64,000 bases of DNA from an uncultured Collinsella sp. (GCA_949285915.1 CASDZW010000006.1:1-64000), one strand, 5' to 3'; counted from the stretch's first letter, positions 43,325 to 52,636 are shown. Numbers and translations: made by a program. Notes: generated from the sequence alone by a model not told the origin.

Positions 43325-44779
43325 ATGGCAAACGAAGAAAAGCTCGTTGAGCAGCTGCTGACCCTATTGGGAGGCAAGGACAACGTGCGCTCGGCCACCA
43401 ACTGCATGACGCGCCTGCGCGTGCGCGTGACCGACGGCGGCAAGGTCGACGAGGAGGGCATCAAGAACGCCGAGGGCGTGCTCGGCCTCGTTCGCGACGA
43501 GCCCACCTACCTCGAGATCGTCGTGGGCCCCGGCAGGTCGCGCAAGTGCGCCGACGCCTGCGCCGCCATGGGCATCCCAGCATCCGCCGCGGACGCCGGC
43601 GTCTCCACCGATAACGACTGGCAGGCCAACAAGGCCGCCGTCAAGGCGGGGCAGTCCGAGGGCAAGATCAAGCGCGCCCTCAAAACCGTCGGCCAGATCT
43701 TCATCCCGCTGATCCCCGGCGTCGTCGCCGCGGGCATCTGCTCCGGCCTGGGCACGCTGCTCACCCAGCTCTATCCCGACTACGCAAGCGATGTGGTCTG
43801 GGGCACCGTCTGGAACCTGCTCGCTCTCATCAACTCCTCGCTGCTCACCTACATCACCGCGTGGGCTGGCTACCGCGCCGCCGAGCAGTTCGGCGGCACC
43901 CCGATCCTCGGCGGCATGCTCGGCATGATGACCTCGCTCGCCAACATCGACAACATCTCGATGCTCGTCGGGCTCTACAACGAGGCCCAGCCGCTCGACG
44001 CCATCCTACGCGCCGGCCGCGGCGGCGTCCTCGCCGTCATCCTCGGCGTCTGGTTCATGTGCCAGGTCGAGCGCGCCATCCGCAAGCGCATGCCCGACGC
44101 GCTGGACATCGTGTGCACCCCGCTGCTCACCCTCATCATCACGGTCGTCCCGTACGTCTTCATCGTCATGCCGATCACCGGCTACATCTCCACCGCCCTC
44201 GTGTGGATCGTCGAGCAGGTCTGCATGAACCCGCTGCTCCCGGTGCGCATCATCGGCGGCTACATCGCCTCCGCGCTCTTCCTGCCGCTCGTCGCGATGG
44301 GCATGCACCACGGTCTTGTCGCCCTGTACTCCGTCCAGCTTGAGTCCCTCGGCTACGTGACCCTGTACCCGACGCTCGCCATGGCAGGCGCCGGCCAGGT
44401 AGGTGCTGCCATCGCCATCTACCTCAAGGCCAAGAAGGTCAACAACGAGCGCATCCGCTCCGTCATCGACGGCGCGCTTCCCGCCGGCTTCCTCGGCGTG
44501 GGCGAGCCGCTCATCTACGGCGTCACGCTCCCCATGGGCAAGCCCTTCGTCACCGCCGGCCTCGGCGCGGGCTTCGGCGGCGCCTTCGTCATGGCCTGCC
44601 AGATCGGCGCCACGGCCTGGGGCCCCTCCGGCCTCATCGCCATCCCGCTCATGACGCAGGGTGCCAACAGCGCGACCATGTCGATGGTCTTCTACGTCAT
44701 CGGCCTCGTGATCAGCTACATCGGCGGCTTCATCATCACCAACATCTTCGTGAAGCCCGAAGAGGTCGCAGGCGTCTAA
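43325..44779 (+). CDS. murP: PTS EIIBC transporter for N-acetylmuramic acid
   Basis: Protein of 484 residues. The EIIB domain is N-terminal with the phosphorylated cysteine in SATNCMTRLRVRVTD (near residue 27). The EIIC domain follows with FIPLIPGVVAAGICSGLGTLL, GMHHGLVALYSVQLESLGYVTLYP and GVGEPLIYGVTLPMGKPF, typical of the MurP/sucrose branch. EIIA is missing, as in E. coli MurP, which borrows EIIA-Glc; the orphan EIIA at 4256-4771 is the candidate donor. The ATG at 43325 follows AAGGGAGGAACGT. Context between murQ and mupG makes MurNAc, or the MurNAc-GlcNAc disaccharide handled by MupG, the likely substrate. Confidence 0.92.
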   Translation: MANEEKLVEQLLTLLGGKDNVRSATNCMTRLRVRVTDGGKVDEEGIKNAEGVLGLVRDEPTYLEIVVGPGRSRKCADACAAMGIPASAADAGVSTDNDWQANKAAVKAGQSEGKIKRALKTVGQIFIPLIPGVVAAGICSGLGTLLTQLYPDYASDVVWGTVWNLLALINSSLLTYITAWAGYRAAEQFGGTPILGGMLGMMTSLANIDNISMLVGLYNEAQPLDAILRAGRGGVLAVILGVWFMCQVERAIRKRMPDALDIVCTPLLTLIITVVPYVFIVMPITGYISTALVWIVEQVCMNPLLPVRIIGGYIASALFLPLVAMGMHHGLVALYSVQLESLGYVTLYPTLAMAGAGQVGAAIAIYLKAKKVNNERIRSVIDGALPAGFLGVGEPLIYGVTLPMGKPFVTAGLGAGFGGAFVMACQIGATAWGPSGLIAIPLMTQGANSATMSMVFYVIGLVISYIGGFIITNIFVKPEEVAGV

Positions 44780-44820
44780 CGCCAGGCCAGGCAATTCCGT
44801 CCAGGCAGCAGCCGACGGTC

Positions 44821-44861
44821 GGGGCGGGTCCGGGCAGAGCGCCGGGGCCCGCCCCTGTTTT
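44821..44861 (+). terminator. Hairpin with T run after murP
   Basis: GGGGCGGGTCC (44821-44831) pairs with GGGCCCGCCCC (44845-44855), followed by TGTTTT. It may reduce read-through into mupG. Confidence 0.75.
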
Positions 44862-44926
44862 GAGCAACTCGTCGCAGGCGCGCCGCGCATTCAGCTATGA
44901 TGCGGGCAGCGGGAAAGGAGACCGTC

Positions 44927-45985
44927 ATGCAAACCGGAATCTCCCTCTACTTCAGCGAGGGCATAGAGCAAAACGAGCGCACCATTGAGCGCGCCCACGC
45001 TGCCGGCGTCACCTTTGCCTTCACCTCGCTTCACATACCGGAGGAAACCGGAGTCGCCTATGCGGATGCCGCCCGCCATCTTCTTGCCTGCTGCCAAGAC
45101 GCTGGCATCGACCTTATGGTCGACGTGAGCCCGGTCACCCTCGATAAGCTCGGCTGCACACGCATCGAGGACCTGCGCGAGCTCGGCATCACCACCGTGC
45201 GGCTCGACTTTGGCTTCGACGCACGCGAGACCGTGGCGCTGTCCCGCAGCTTCCGCATCGTCTTCAACGCGTCCACCATCTCTACGGAGGACATCCGCGC
45301 CTGGCAGGCGGCAGGCGCAGACTTCAAGCGGTTCGCTGCGTGCCATAACTTCTACCCCAAGCGCTACACCGCGCTTTCCATCGATGAAGTGCGTCGCATC
45401 AACCAGCGTCTCACGAATCTGGGGTTTACCACCATGGGCTTCGTGCCCGGCGACGGCAAGCTCCGCGGACCGCTCTTTGAGGGACTCCCTACTGTCGAGG
45501 AGCATCGCGACCAGAAGGAATGCGTGGCGCTCAATATGCTGGAGCTCAACGTTGCCAGCGAGACCGACGTTGTCCTCGTAGGCGATCCGGGGCTTACCGA
45601 TGGGTCGTGGGATGCGCTCTCCTGCCTCTCGGCAGGGTATCTCCCACTTCGTGCAAAGATTAGAGAGCCCTACACCTATCTGTACGGGCAGGTTCATCAC
45701 GACCGGCCCGATTCGAGCGAATACGTATTCCGCTCCCCTGAGTCTCGCACAACGCTTGCCCCTTCGGCGCCCTTCGAGCCGGATACGCCGGCGGCGCCGC
45801 GTCCCTGCGGCACCATCGCTATCTCCAACGCCGCTTACGGCCGCTACGCAGGCGAGATGGAGATATCACGCGTCGACCTCCCCTCGGATGCGCGCATGAA
45901 CATTGCAGGTACGGTCATAGAAGCGGACCGCGCACCTCTCCCCTATCTCGTGCGCGGAATGGGAATCAAACTCATACGCCCGTAG
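44927..45985 (+). CDS. mupG: MupG 6-phospho-N-acetylmuramidase of the MurNAc operon
   Basis: Protein of 352 residues in the DUF871/MupG family: TIM-barrel part GISLYFSEGIEQNERTIERAHAAGVTFAFTSLHIPEE, DVSP, VRLDFGFDA, ACHNFYPKRYTALS, GKLRGPLFEGLPTVEEHRDQ, then a C-terminal beta-rich part. In the known pathway MurP imports and phosphorylates MurNAc-GlcNAc, MupG splits it to MurNAc-6-P plus GlcNAc, and MurQ removes lactate. Position after murQ and murP supports exactly this. The ATG at 44927 follows GGGAAAGGAGACCGTC. The larger paralogue at 10430-11611 is separate. Confidence 0.9.
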   Translation: MQTGISLYFSEGIEQNERTIERAHAAGVTFAFTSLHIPEETGVAYADAARHLLACCQDAGIDLMVDVSPVTLDKLGCTRIEDLRELGITTVRLDFGFDARETVALSRSFRIVFNASTISTEDIRAWQAAGADFKRFAACHNFYPKRYTALSIDEVRRINQRLTNLGFTTMGFVPGDGKLRGPLFEGLPTVEEHRDQKECVALNMLELNVASETDVVLVGDPGLTDGSWDALSCLSAGYLPLRAKIREPYTYLYGQVHHDRPDSSEYVFRSPESRTTLAPSAPFEPDTPAAPRPCGTIAISNAAYGRYAGEMEISRVDLPSDARMNIAGTVIEADRAPLPYLVRGMGIKLIRP

Positions 45986-46025
45986 GCCCAGCAACACCCT
46001 TGTGTCCTCCATAAGCGGATGCGTT

Positions 46026-46220
46026 GGTCACAGACCCTCGCAGAATAATAAAAGACCCCCTCTGTCTGAATGCAAGGGCATCCCTTGCCAGAGGACTGGC
46101 TCAATGTTTTCCCAGATAACGGTTCTTTGGGTCTTTGCCATGACGTGCGAATCAGTCTGTTCGGAGCCCTCGCGGCGCTCTTAATGACTGCAAATCATTA
46201 TTCTGCGGGGGTCTGTGACC
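46026..46220. repeat. 195-bp element bounded by 24-bp inverted repeats
   Basis: The arms 46026-46049 and 46197-46220 match at 23 of 24 positions; each outer end is GGTCACAGACC or its complement. The interior can form further stems: AAAGACCC / GGGTCTTT, CCTCT / AGAGG enclosing the hairpin GCAAGGGCATCCCTTGC (46072-46088), and CAGTC / GACTG near 46153-46190. No convincing gene is inside. It lies between converging genes (mupG and PFOR). It could be a multibranched non-coding RNA or a miniature transposable element; no clear target-site duplication is visible. Confidence 0.65.
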
Positions 46221-46251
46221 ATCAAAGGGATCCAATGCCCCCTTCAACACA

Positions 46252-46337
46252 GAAAAGCCCCGGAGGGATTTCCTAAGCGAACATTCCGCAGCGCGTAAGC
46301 GCGAGGACGTTCGCGTGGAAACCCTCCGGGGCTTTCC
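46252..46337 (-). ncRNA. Structured hairpin element, copy B, downstream of PFOR
   Basis: The outer stem AAAGCCCCGGAGGG...TTTCC / GGAAACCCTCCGGGGCTTT (one bulge) encloses the same core as copy A at 30210-30297. GCGAAC pairs with GTTCGC and GCGC with GCGC, with conserved loops ATTCCGCA and GAGGAC. On the minus strand it ends in GGGGCTTTTCT and therefore can terminate PFOR transcription. Confidence 0.75.
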
Positions 46338-46359
46338 GTTAGGCGTTAACCCTTAACCC

Positions 46360-49300
46360 TTAGACCTCTGCGTAGACGTCCTTGAGCTTGAGCAGGTGCT
46401 GGTAGCGCGCCATAGCCGCGGCCTCGTTGGCCTGGAAGAGCGCGTCGACCTGATCCTGCGGCAGGACACGGCTGAGCGAAGCGTAGCGGGCCTCGTTCAT
46501 CAGGAAGTCCTGGTAGCCGCCCTTCGGCTCCTTGGAGTCGAGGGTGAACTTCTTGCCCACCTCGGCGGCGGGGTTGAAGCGGAAGAGGTTCCAGTAACCG
46601 CAGTCCACGGCCTTCTTCATCTCGGCCTGGCAGTTCTGCATGCCGCCCTTCTTGATGGAGTGCATCTCGCAGGGAGCGTAGCCGATGATGATGGACGGGC
46701 CGTCGTAGGCCTCGGCCTCCTGGATGGCCTTGAGGGTCTGAGCGGGGTTGGCGCCCATGGCGACCTGCGCCACGTAGACGTAACCGTAGCTCATCGCGAT
46801 CTCGGCGAGGCTCTTCTTCTTGGTGTGCTTACCAGCAGCGGCGAACTGGGCCACCTGGCCGAGGTTCGAGGCCTTGGAGGCCTGACCGCCGGTGTTGGAG
46901 TACACCTCGGTGTCGAAGACGAAGACGTTGACGTCGTGGCCAGATGCGAGGACGTGGTCCAGGCCACCGAAGCCGATGTCGTACGCCCAACCGTCGCCAC
47001 CGAGAATCCAGAAGGACTTCTTGGTGAGGAAGGACTTGTCGGCGAGGATCTTCTTGGCAGCGTCGCAGCCGCAGGCCTCGAGGGCCTCGATGTAGGCGGC
47101 GGCAGCGGTCTTGCTGGCCTCGGCGTCCTTACGGGCGTCGATCCAAGCCTGACCAGCGGTCTTCACAGCCTCGGGCGTGCCGTCGGCAGCGATGAGCGCC
47201 TCGGTCTCGGCGACGAGCTTGTCCTGGACGGCCTCGTAACCAAGAGCCATGCCCAGACCGTGCTCGGCGTTGTCCTCGAAGAGGCTGTTGTTCCACGCAG
47301 GACCATGGCCGTCCTTGTTGACGGTGTAGGGGCTGCGAGCCGCGGGGTTGCCCCAAATCGAGGAGCAGCCGGTGGCGTTGGAGATGAACATGCGGTCGCC
47401 GCAGACCTGGGTGACCAGGCGAGCGTAGGCCGTCTCGGCGCAGCCGGCGCAGGAGCCGGAGAACTCAAGCAGCGGCTGGACAAACTGGCTGCCCTTGACG
47501 TTGTTGGACTCGAGGACCGGCTTGGGAGCAACGTTCTCGACGCAGTAGTCGAAGACCTGCTGCTCGGCGAGTTCCTGCTCGGTCGGCACCATGGTGAGGG
47601 CGTCCTTCGGGCAGACCTTCGCGCAGTTGGTGCAGCCCATGCAGTCGAGCGGGCTGATGGCCATCGTGAACTTGAGGCCCGTGTCCTTCGGGACCTTGAT
47701 GTCGATGGTGCGCAGGTTCTCGGGCGCAGCGGCGATCTCGTCCTCGGTGAGGCCGAACGGGCGGATCGTGGCGTGCGGGCAGACATAGGAGCACTGGTTG
47801 CACTGGATGCACTTGGTCTCGTCCCAGTGCGGCACCATAACGGCGACGCCGCGCTTCTCGTAGGCGGAAGCGCCCTGCTCGAACTGACCGTCCTCGTGGC
47901 CCTTGAACGCGGACACGGGGAGCTCGTCGCCCTCCATGCGGTTGATGGGCTCCATGATCTCCTTGACCTGCTTGATGAGCTCGGGGCGACCCTTGAGCTC
48001 AGCGGCGGGAGCGTCGTCGGAGGCGTCGGCCCACTCAGCGGGGACCTCGTGCTTCTCGAACGCGGTGGCGCCGGCGTCGATGGCCTTCCAGTTGGCCTCG
48101 ACGACGTCCTGGCCCTTCTTGGCGTAGGACTTCTCGGCAGCGGCCTTCATGTACTGGATCGCGTCCTCCTGCGGAAGGACACCGGCCAGCGTGAAGAACG
48201 CGGACTGGAGGATGGTGTTGGTGCGCTTGCCCATACCCACCTGGACCGCCAGGTCGATGGCGTTGATGGTGTAGAGCTGGATGTCGTTCTTGGCAATGTA
48301 GCGCTTCTCAGCCGCGGAGAGGTGCTCGGCGAGCTCGTCGAAGCTCCACTGGCAGTTGATCATGAGCGTACCGCCGGGCTTCACACCCTGAGCGATCTTG
48401 AAGTGCTTCGTGATGTAGCTCGGGTTGTGGCACGCCACGAAGTCGGCCTTGGTGATGTAGTACGGGCTCTTGATGGGCTTGTCGCCAAAGCGCAGGTGGC
48501 TGATGGTCACGCCGCCCGTCTTCTTGGAGTCGTACTGGAAGTAGGCCTGGACGTACTTGTCGGTGTGGTCGCCGATGATCTTGATCGAGTTCTTGTTGGC
48601 ACCGACGGTACCGTCGCCGCCGAGACCCCAGAACTTGCACTCGATGGTGCCCTCAGCAGCGGTGTTGGGCGCATCGGCGTCCATGGGCAGCGACAGGTTG
48701 GTGACGTCGTCCACGATACCGATGGTGAACTCGCGCTTGGGCTCGTCGGCCTTGAGCTCCTCGTAGACCGAGAACGCAGCCGCGGGCGGCTCGTCCTTGG
48801 AACCGAGGCCGTAACGGCCGCCGACCACGACGATGTCGGTCTTGCCCGCCTCGTAGAGCGAGGAGACAACATCCTCGTAGAGGGGCTCGCCGAGGGAGCC
48901 GGCCTCCTTGGTGCGGTCGAGAACGGCGATCTTCTTGACCGTCTCGGGGAGAGCGGCCATGAAGTGCTCGAGCGACCAGGGGCGATACAGGCGGACCTTG
49001 ACGAGGCCGACCTTCTCGCCGTGAGCGTTGAGGTAGTCGATGACCTCCTCGAGGGTGTCGCAGAACGAACCCATGCAGACGACCACGCGGTCGGCGTCAG
49101 CGGCGCCGTAGTAGTCAAACAGGTGATAGTTGGTGCCGAGCTTGGCGTTCACCTGGTTCATGTAGTCCTCAACGACGGCGGGGAGCTCGTTGTAGGTGGT
49201 GTTGCAGGCCTCACGGTGCTGGAAGAAGACGTCGCCGTCCTCGTGCGTACCGCGGTTGTTGGGATGCTCGGGGTTGAGCGCGTGATCGCGGAAGGCCTGG

Positions 49301-49899
49301 ACAGCGTCCATGTCGCACATCTCGGCGAGGTCGGCGTAATCCCACGTGGCGACCTTCTGAATCTCATGGGAGGTGCGGAAGCCGTCGAAGAAGTTCAGGA
49401 ACGGCACGCGACCCTTGATGGCAGAGAGGTGCGCGACGGCCGAGAGGTCCATGACCTCCTGGACGTTGGTCTCGGCGAGCATGGCAAAACCGGTCTGGCG
49501 GCAGGCCATGACGTCGGAGTGATCACCGAAGATGTTGAGCGCGTGCGAAGCAACGGTACGCGCGGAGACGTGGAACACGCCCGGCAGGTGCTCGCCAGCG
49601 ATCTTGTACATGTTCGGAATCATGAGCAGAAGACCCTGAGACGCCGTGTAGGTGGTGGTCAGCGCACCCGCGCAAAGCGAGCCGTGAACGGTGCCCGCGG
49701 CGCCAGCCTCGGACTCCATCTCGATGACGTTCACCTTCGTGCCAAAGATGTTCTTCTTGCCCTGAGCTGCCCACTGGTCGACGTGGTCGGCCATCGGGCT
49801 GGACGGCGTAATCGGGTAGATACCCGCAACCTCGGTGAATGCATACGATACGTATGCAGCCGCCTCGTTGCCGTCCATGGACTTGAACGAACGCGCCAT
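46360..49899 (-). CDS. nifJ: Pyruvate:ferredoxin (flavodoxin) oxidoreductase, single-chain
   Basis: Central anaerobic enzyme converting pyruvate and CoA to acetyl-CoA and CO2 while reducing ferredoxin. The 1179 residues show the full domain order: domain I (SMDGNEAAAYVSYAFTEVAGIYPITPSSPMADH), domain III gamma, the 2[4Fe-4S] domain (CIQCNQCSYVCP and CMGCTNCAKVCP), and the TPP domain (SGSCAGCAETAYARL, GGDGWAYDIGFGGLDHV, VFDTEVYSNTGGQASKA). Length is normal (about 1170-1200). The ATG at 49899 follows GAGAGGAGAGGGGTAT. The ferredoxin at 1601 is a plausible electron acceptor. Structured element B lies past its stop codon. Confidence 0.98.
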   Translation of the reverse strand: MARSFKSMDGNEAAAYVSYAFTEVAGIYPITPSSPMADHVDQWAAQGKKNIFGTKVNVIEMESEAGAAGTVHGSLCAGALTTTYTASQGLLLMIPNMYKIAGEHLPGVFHVSARTVASHALNIFGDHSDVMACRQTGFAMLAETNVQEVMDLSAVAHLSAIKGRVPFLNFFDGFRTSHEIQKVATWDYADLAEMCDMDAVQAFRDHALNPEHPNNRGTHEDGDVFFQHREACNTTYNELPAVVEDYMNQVNAKLGTNYHLFDYYGAADADRVVVCMGSFCDTLEEVIDYLNAHGEKVGLVKVRLYRPWSLEHFMAALPETVKKIAVLDRTKEAGSLGEPLYEDVVSSLYEAGKTDIVVVGGRYGLGSKDEPPAAAFSVYEELKADEPKREFTIGIVDDVTNLSLPMDADAPNTAAEGTIECKFWGLGGDGTVGANKNSIKIIGDHTDKYVQAYFQYDSKKTGGVTISHLRFGDKPIKSPYYITKADFVACHNPSYITKHFKIAQGVKPGGTLMINCQWSFDELAEHLSAAEKRYIAKNDIQLYTINAIDLAVQVGMGKRTNTILQSAFFTLAGVLPQEDAIQYMKAAAEKSYAKKGQDVVEANWKAIDAGATAFEKHEVPAEWADASDDAPAAELKGRPELIKQVKEIMEPINRMEGDELPVSAFKGHEDGQFEQGASAYEKRGVAVMVPHWDETKCIQCNQCSYVCPHATIRPFGLTEDEIAAAPENLRTIDIKVPKDTGLKFTMAISPLDCMGCTNCAKVCPKDALTMVPTEQELAEQQVFDYCVENVAPKPVLESNNVKGSQFVQPLLEFSGSCAGCAETAYARLVTQVCGDRMFISNATGCSSIWGNPAARSPYTVNKDGHGPAWNNSLFEDNAEHGLGMALGYEAVQDKLVAETEALIAADGTPEAVKTAGQAWIDARKDAEASKTAAAAYIEALEACGCDAAKKILADKSFLTKKSFWILGGDGWAYDIGFGGLDHVLASGHDVNVFVFDTEVYSNTGGQASKASNLGQVAQFAAAGKHTKKKSLAEIAMSYGYVYVAQVAMGANPAQTLKAIQEAEAYDGPSIIIGYAPCEMHSIKKGGMQNCQAEMKKAVDCGYWNLFRFNPAAEVGKKFTLDSKEPKGGYQDFLMNEARYASLSRVLPQDQVDALFQANEAAAMARYQHLLKLKDVYAEV

Positions 49900-50178
49900 A
49901 TACCCCTCTCCTCTCGTGTAGGTATACAGTCCCCCGACATGCTCCCTTGCATGCCGGACAATCAACGGCGCTTGCGAATTTCTGCAGGTCATCTACCGAA
50001 TTCGGAAGCTGGCGGAGCGACGGCGGCGAAAACGTCGAGCGCACCTTGCAACAGAAATACGCATGCAGGGTTATTGTACCGCGAGACGGACCGAATAATT
50101 CGCTCGCGCGCCAACGTTTTGGACGAGCGGGTAATCGCAAGCCGTGGCACCCGCCCGATTGCCCATCAAACGAAAGCG
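49900..50178 (-). promoter_or_regulatory. Upstream region of PFOR
   Basis: No gene is seen. On the minus strand TACAAT (50073-50078) is the best -10 candidate and would give a leader of about 165 nt. I found no recognisable riboswitch. Confidence 0.35.
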
Positions 50179-51279
50179 CTACGCCCCATCGTCTGAAAGG
50201 TATTCGCGCAACAGGGGCATTTCGAACGTTACGTAACCGCGACGTGGAGCATCGATAACGCCCTGCTCGAGCAGGCGCGTGCGATATACGCGCACGTAGT
50301 TTGTGCTCTTCCCCATACGTTCGGCTATGTCTGCGACCAGACTCGGGCGTCCTTCGTCAGCAAGCATTGCCTCAAGAAACGCCATGTCCCCATCGGAAAG
50401 CTCCTGGCAGGTCTTTTTGACAACACCGTTGATGAAGTCCTGATGCGCAAGGGCCGCCCCACGACGTGCGTGCTCTGCAGTCATTACCTTCGTATCGCTC
50501 ATCGCCGCCCACGCTCTGAAGCCCACAAGCTGCATCATATAGGCAAAACCATCAGCCGCAGCAACCGCAATATCGAGAGCCTCGTCGTTAACAAATCTTC
50601 CCGCATCCTCCACCGTCTCTTGGAAGGCGTCACGCACGTCATGATTGGCGATGCGCCCTAAAGAATGCTGAGCGGCACGTCGCAAGAACGATGCCGACCT
50701 ATCAGACAGCAATGCAGAAACGTGAGCCGGAAGACCCGCCATGAACAGCGCCACATCACGCTGCTCGCGAACGAAATGCTGAAATGTTGCCGCGAAGTCA
50801 ATCAGCTCGTCCAGATTGGGGTCGACCTCGTCAATCGTGACAAGTAGCCCAATCCCATTAGCGGAGAGAACATCTAGCAGCTTGTTCATCCTTGTGCGCC
50901 AATTACCCGAGGAGGGATCACGATACTCCCACGTCATGCCAAACAACTTGGGCACTGTAACCGACGTAATCCAGCGAAACGCCGGCCGCCCAACAAAGTC
51001 ATCCGCCGCCTCGGTGGCGCGCTCGATGATGTCTTCGAGCATACCTGGACGAGCGGTAACGTTGGCAGAAATCCACCCGAACGACTCGGCTTGCGATGCC
51101 AGATACGAGAGGAGCACCGTCTTGCCCACACCTCGAGCACCTGTGAAAAGGCTGCAAAGGTTTGGATCGGAGCCATGGGATTCCAATGCTGCGACAAGAT
51201 CGCGGACAAGCTCTTTTCTGCCCGCAAGAACTGCCGGCATCCTACCGAACGTTGGCGTAAAGGGATTATCGACCCCCAT
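50179..51279 (-). CDS. AAA ATPase (archaeal-type/DUF234-like) with winged-helix C-terminus
   Basis: Protein of 366 residues. Walker A is LFTGARGVGKTVLL (about 45-58); Walker B is LLVTIDEVDPN; a sensor-like stretch is VALFMAGLPAHV. The C-terminal 60 residues resemble a winged helix (GRPSLVADIAERMGKSTNYVRVYRTRLLEQGVIDAPRRGYVTFEMPLLREYL). Such stand-alone ATPases are common in accessory regions; their roles are poorly known. The ATG at 51279 follows GAAGGGGGAGTGCC. It lies between PFOR and the HIRAN gene, near the BREX island. A curved A-tract repeat precedes it. Confidence 0.8.
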   Translation of the reverse strand: MGVDNPFTPTFGRMPAVLAGRKELVRDLVAALESHGSDPNLCSLFTGARGVGKTVLLSYLASQAESFGWISANVTARPGMLEDIIERATEAADDFVGRPAFRWITSVTVPKLFGMTWEYRDPSSGNWRTRMNKLLDVLSANGIGLLVTIDEVDPNLDELIDFAATFQHFVREQRDVALFMAGLPAHVSALLSDRSASFLRRAAQHSLGRIANHDVRDAFQETVEDAGRFVNDEALDIAVAAADGFAYMMQLVGFRAWAAMSDTKVMTAEHARRGAALAHQDFINGVVKKTCQELSDGDMAFLEAMLADEGRPSLVADIAERMGKSTNYVRVYRTRLLEQGVIDAPRRGYVTFEMPLLREYLSDDGA

Positions 51280-51333
51280 GGCACTCCCCCTTCCATCATT
51301 GGCACTTCAATCGTAACAGCATTGCACACCTAC

Positions 51334-51369
51334 TTTTTTATTTTTTGCTCTTTTTTTTATTTTTTGCTC
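51334..51369. repeat. Tandem 17-bp A/T-tract repeat upstream of the AAA ATPase gene
   Basis: TTTTTTATTTTTTGCTC occurs at 51334-51350 and, unchanged, at 51353-51369 (19-bp period). On the minus strand it is an A-tract array 55-90 bp upstream of the ATPase start, possibly an UP-element or curved DNA. Confidence 0.7.
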
Positions 51370-51385
51370 TTTTGTATTTGCGCTG

Positions 51386-52636
51386 TTAGACGATATTGTT
51401 TCCCTCCCAAACGAGGGCTGCGGGCGCCTGAAGAAGCCCGCAAGCGCCTGCCTCGGCAAGCGCCTCCGCCGCATGCCGCAGCAGGGCCTTGAGACCGCGG
51501 GGATGGGCGTTGGCGAGGAGCTCGGCTGCAAACGCATATTCTTCGGGCGCGAGCCCTTCCCACGTGAACGCGCCAAACCCCTTGCCAAGGCGCGGGGCAA
51601 AAGCGCACAGGAACACCCATGGCAGCGCGCAGCGAACAGCGGTGCTCTTAAGGGCATCGCGCGCCCAAAAGACGGCCTTCTCGGGCAGAAGCTCTGCTAC
51701 GTTGCCATTTTTTGCCGCATAGCCCTCGGCACGGACCAGCTCTACAATCGCGCTGGCAGAGCCCAAAAGCTCCGTCCACTCGGTGTGCTTCTCGCGCAGG
51801 AACGTTACGCGGTCGATGCCGTAGTGCTCGCGTTTGAAGTCTGCGCTCCCGTCGGTATCGCAAAGGATGCGCAGGGTCTCAGTAAGTAGGGCCGAGCACT
51901 CTTCGCGCGAGAAGTGCTCGCCCGCGTCTGTAAGGGCGCGGCACGAAGCGGCGAGGCGCTGCAAATCCGCCGGGTCCCCGTAGAACACCTCCACATCGGG
52001 CCATCCCTTGACGGGCGCACCGCGGCGTCGCGCAACGGCTGCCGGGACGGCCTTACCCGCCGCCATAAGACGACGCGTGATATCTGGATCGCGGGCAAGA
52101 AGCGGCGTTCCCAACTCCTCGCTCATAAGAAGGGCGATGAGCAGATTCTCGGAACCCGTAAGCTCCGCCACCGCCTCAAAGCTCCAGGGCAGCTCCTCCT
52201 CATGCCAGCCATCCTCAGGATAGAGCGCGCTCGCCACGTGGCGGGCTAGCGAATCCGGCGCCAGCGCCTGCTCCGGGCTCTCTGGCACCTCAACAATTAG
52301 GCGCCCGTTGAGATTAACGTAGGGGCCAGACTCTTCGCAGCTTATGACCTCGCAACGCACGTCAACAGCATCCGCAATGCGCTCGAGCTCGCTGAGCACC
52401 GCGCGCATTTCCCGAGCGAACGTACGCGGAATGTAGCCCACCTTACCATCGCCGCGAGCAGTCGGCACCACCACCGCAACGGCATTTGCATCGTGAGGGT
52501 TCTCCGGCTCCGGCACGAGCTTGAGCGGCTTGCCCACAGGGTCCGCCCCCAGCGCGGCGATGCCCTCCGGGTAAAAGCGCGCGCCCGCCACCCAGAACTC
52601 ACGCCAGAACGAAACGCATGTGTCCACAGCGCCCAT
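51386..52636 (-). CDS. HIRAN-domain protein of unknown function
   Basis: Protein of 416 residues. The N-terminal 75 residues fit a HIRAN domain (FWVAGARFYPEGIAAL, LVPEPENPHDANAVAVVV, KVGYIPRTFA), which in other proteins recognises DNA ends or stalled forks. The remainder is mostly helical and unassigned. No nuclease or helicase motif is evident. Its ATG directly follows the stop codon of the small gene upstream, so the two are coupled. It lies beside the BREX operon but in the opposite direction; a role in DNA damage or defence is only a guess. Confidence 0.75.
   Translation of the reverse strand: MGAVDTCVSFWREFWVAGARFYPEGIAALGADPVGKPLKLVPEPENPHDANAVAVVVPTARGDGKVGYIPRTFAREMRAVLSELERIADAVDVRCEVISCEESGPYVNLNGRLIVEVPESPEQALAPDSLARHVASALYPEDGWHEEELPWSFEAVAELTGSENLLIALLMSEELGTPLLARDPDITRRLMAAGKAVPAAVARRRGAPVKGWPDVEVFYGDPADLQRLAASCRALTDAGEHFSREECSALLTETLRILCDTDGSADFKREHYGIDRVTFLREKHTEWTELLGSASAIVELVRAEGYAAKNGNVAELLPEKAVFWARDALKSTAVRCALPWVFLCAFAPRLGKGFGAFTWEGLAPEEYAFAAELLANAHPRGLKALLRHAAEALAEAGACGLLQAPAALVWEGNNIV

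Noticed and set aside
46026-46220. 6S RNA, SRP RNA or tmRNA identity for the 195-bp element
   Set aside because: It lacks the GNRA-capped SRP domain and any tag or tRNA-like ends, and its branched interior does not resemble the single open bubble of 6S RNA.
46396-50196. 1266-codon open frame opposite PFOR
   Set aside because: The opposite strand carries full-length PFOR with every conserved motif. The antisense protein is a low-complexity Val/Leu/Gly/Asp shadow.
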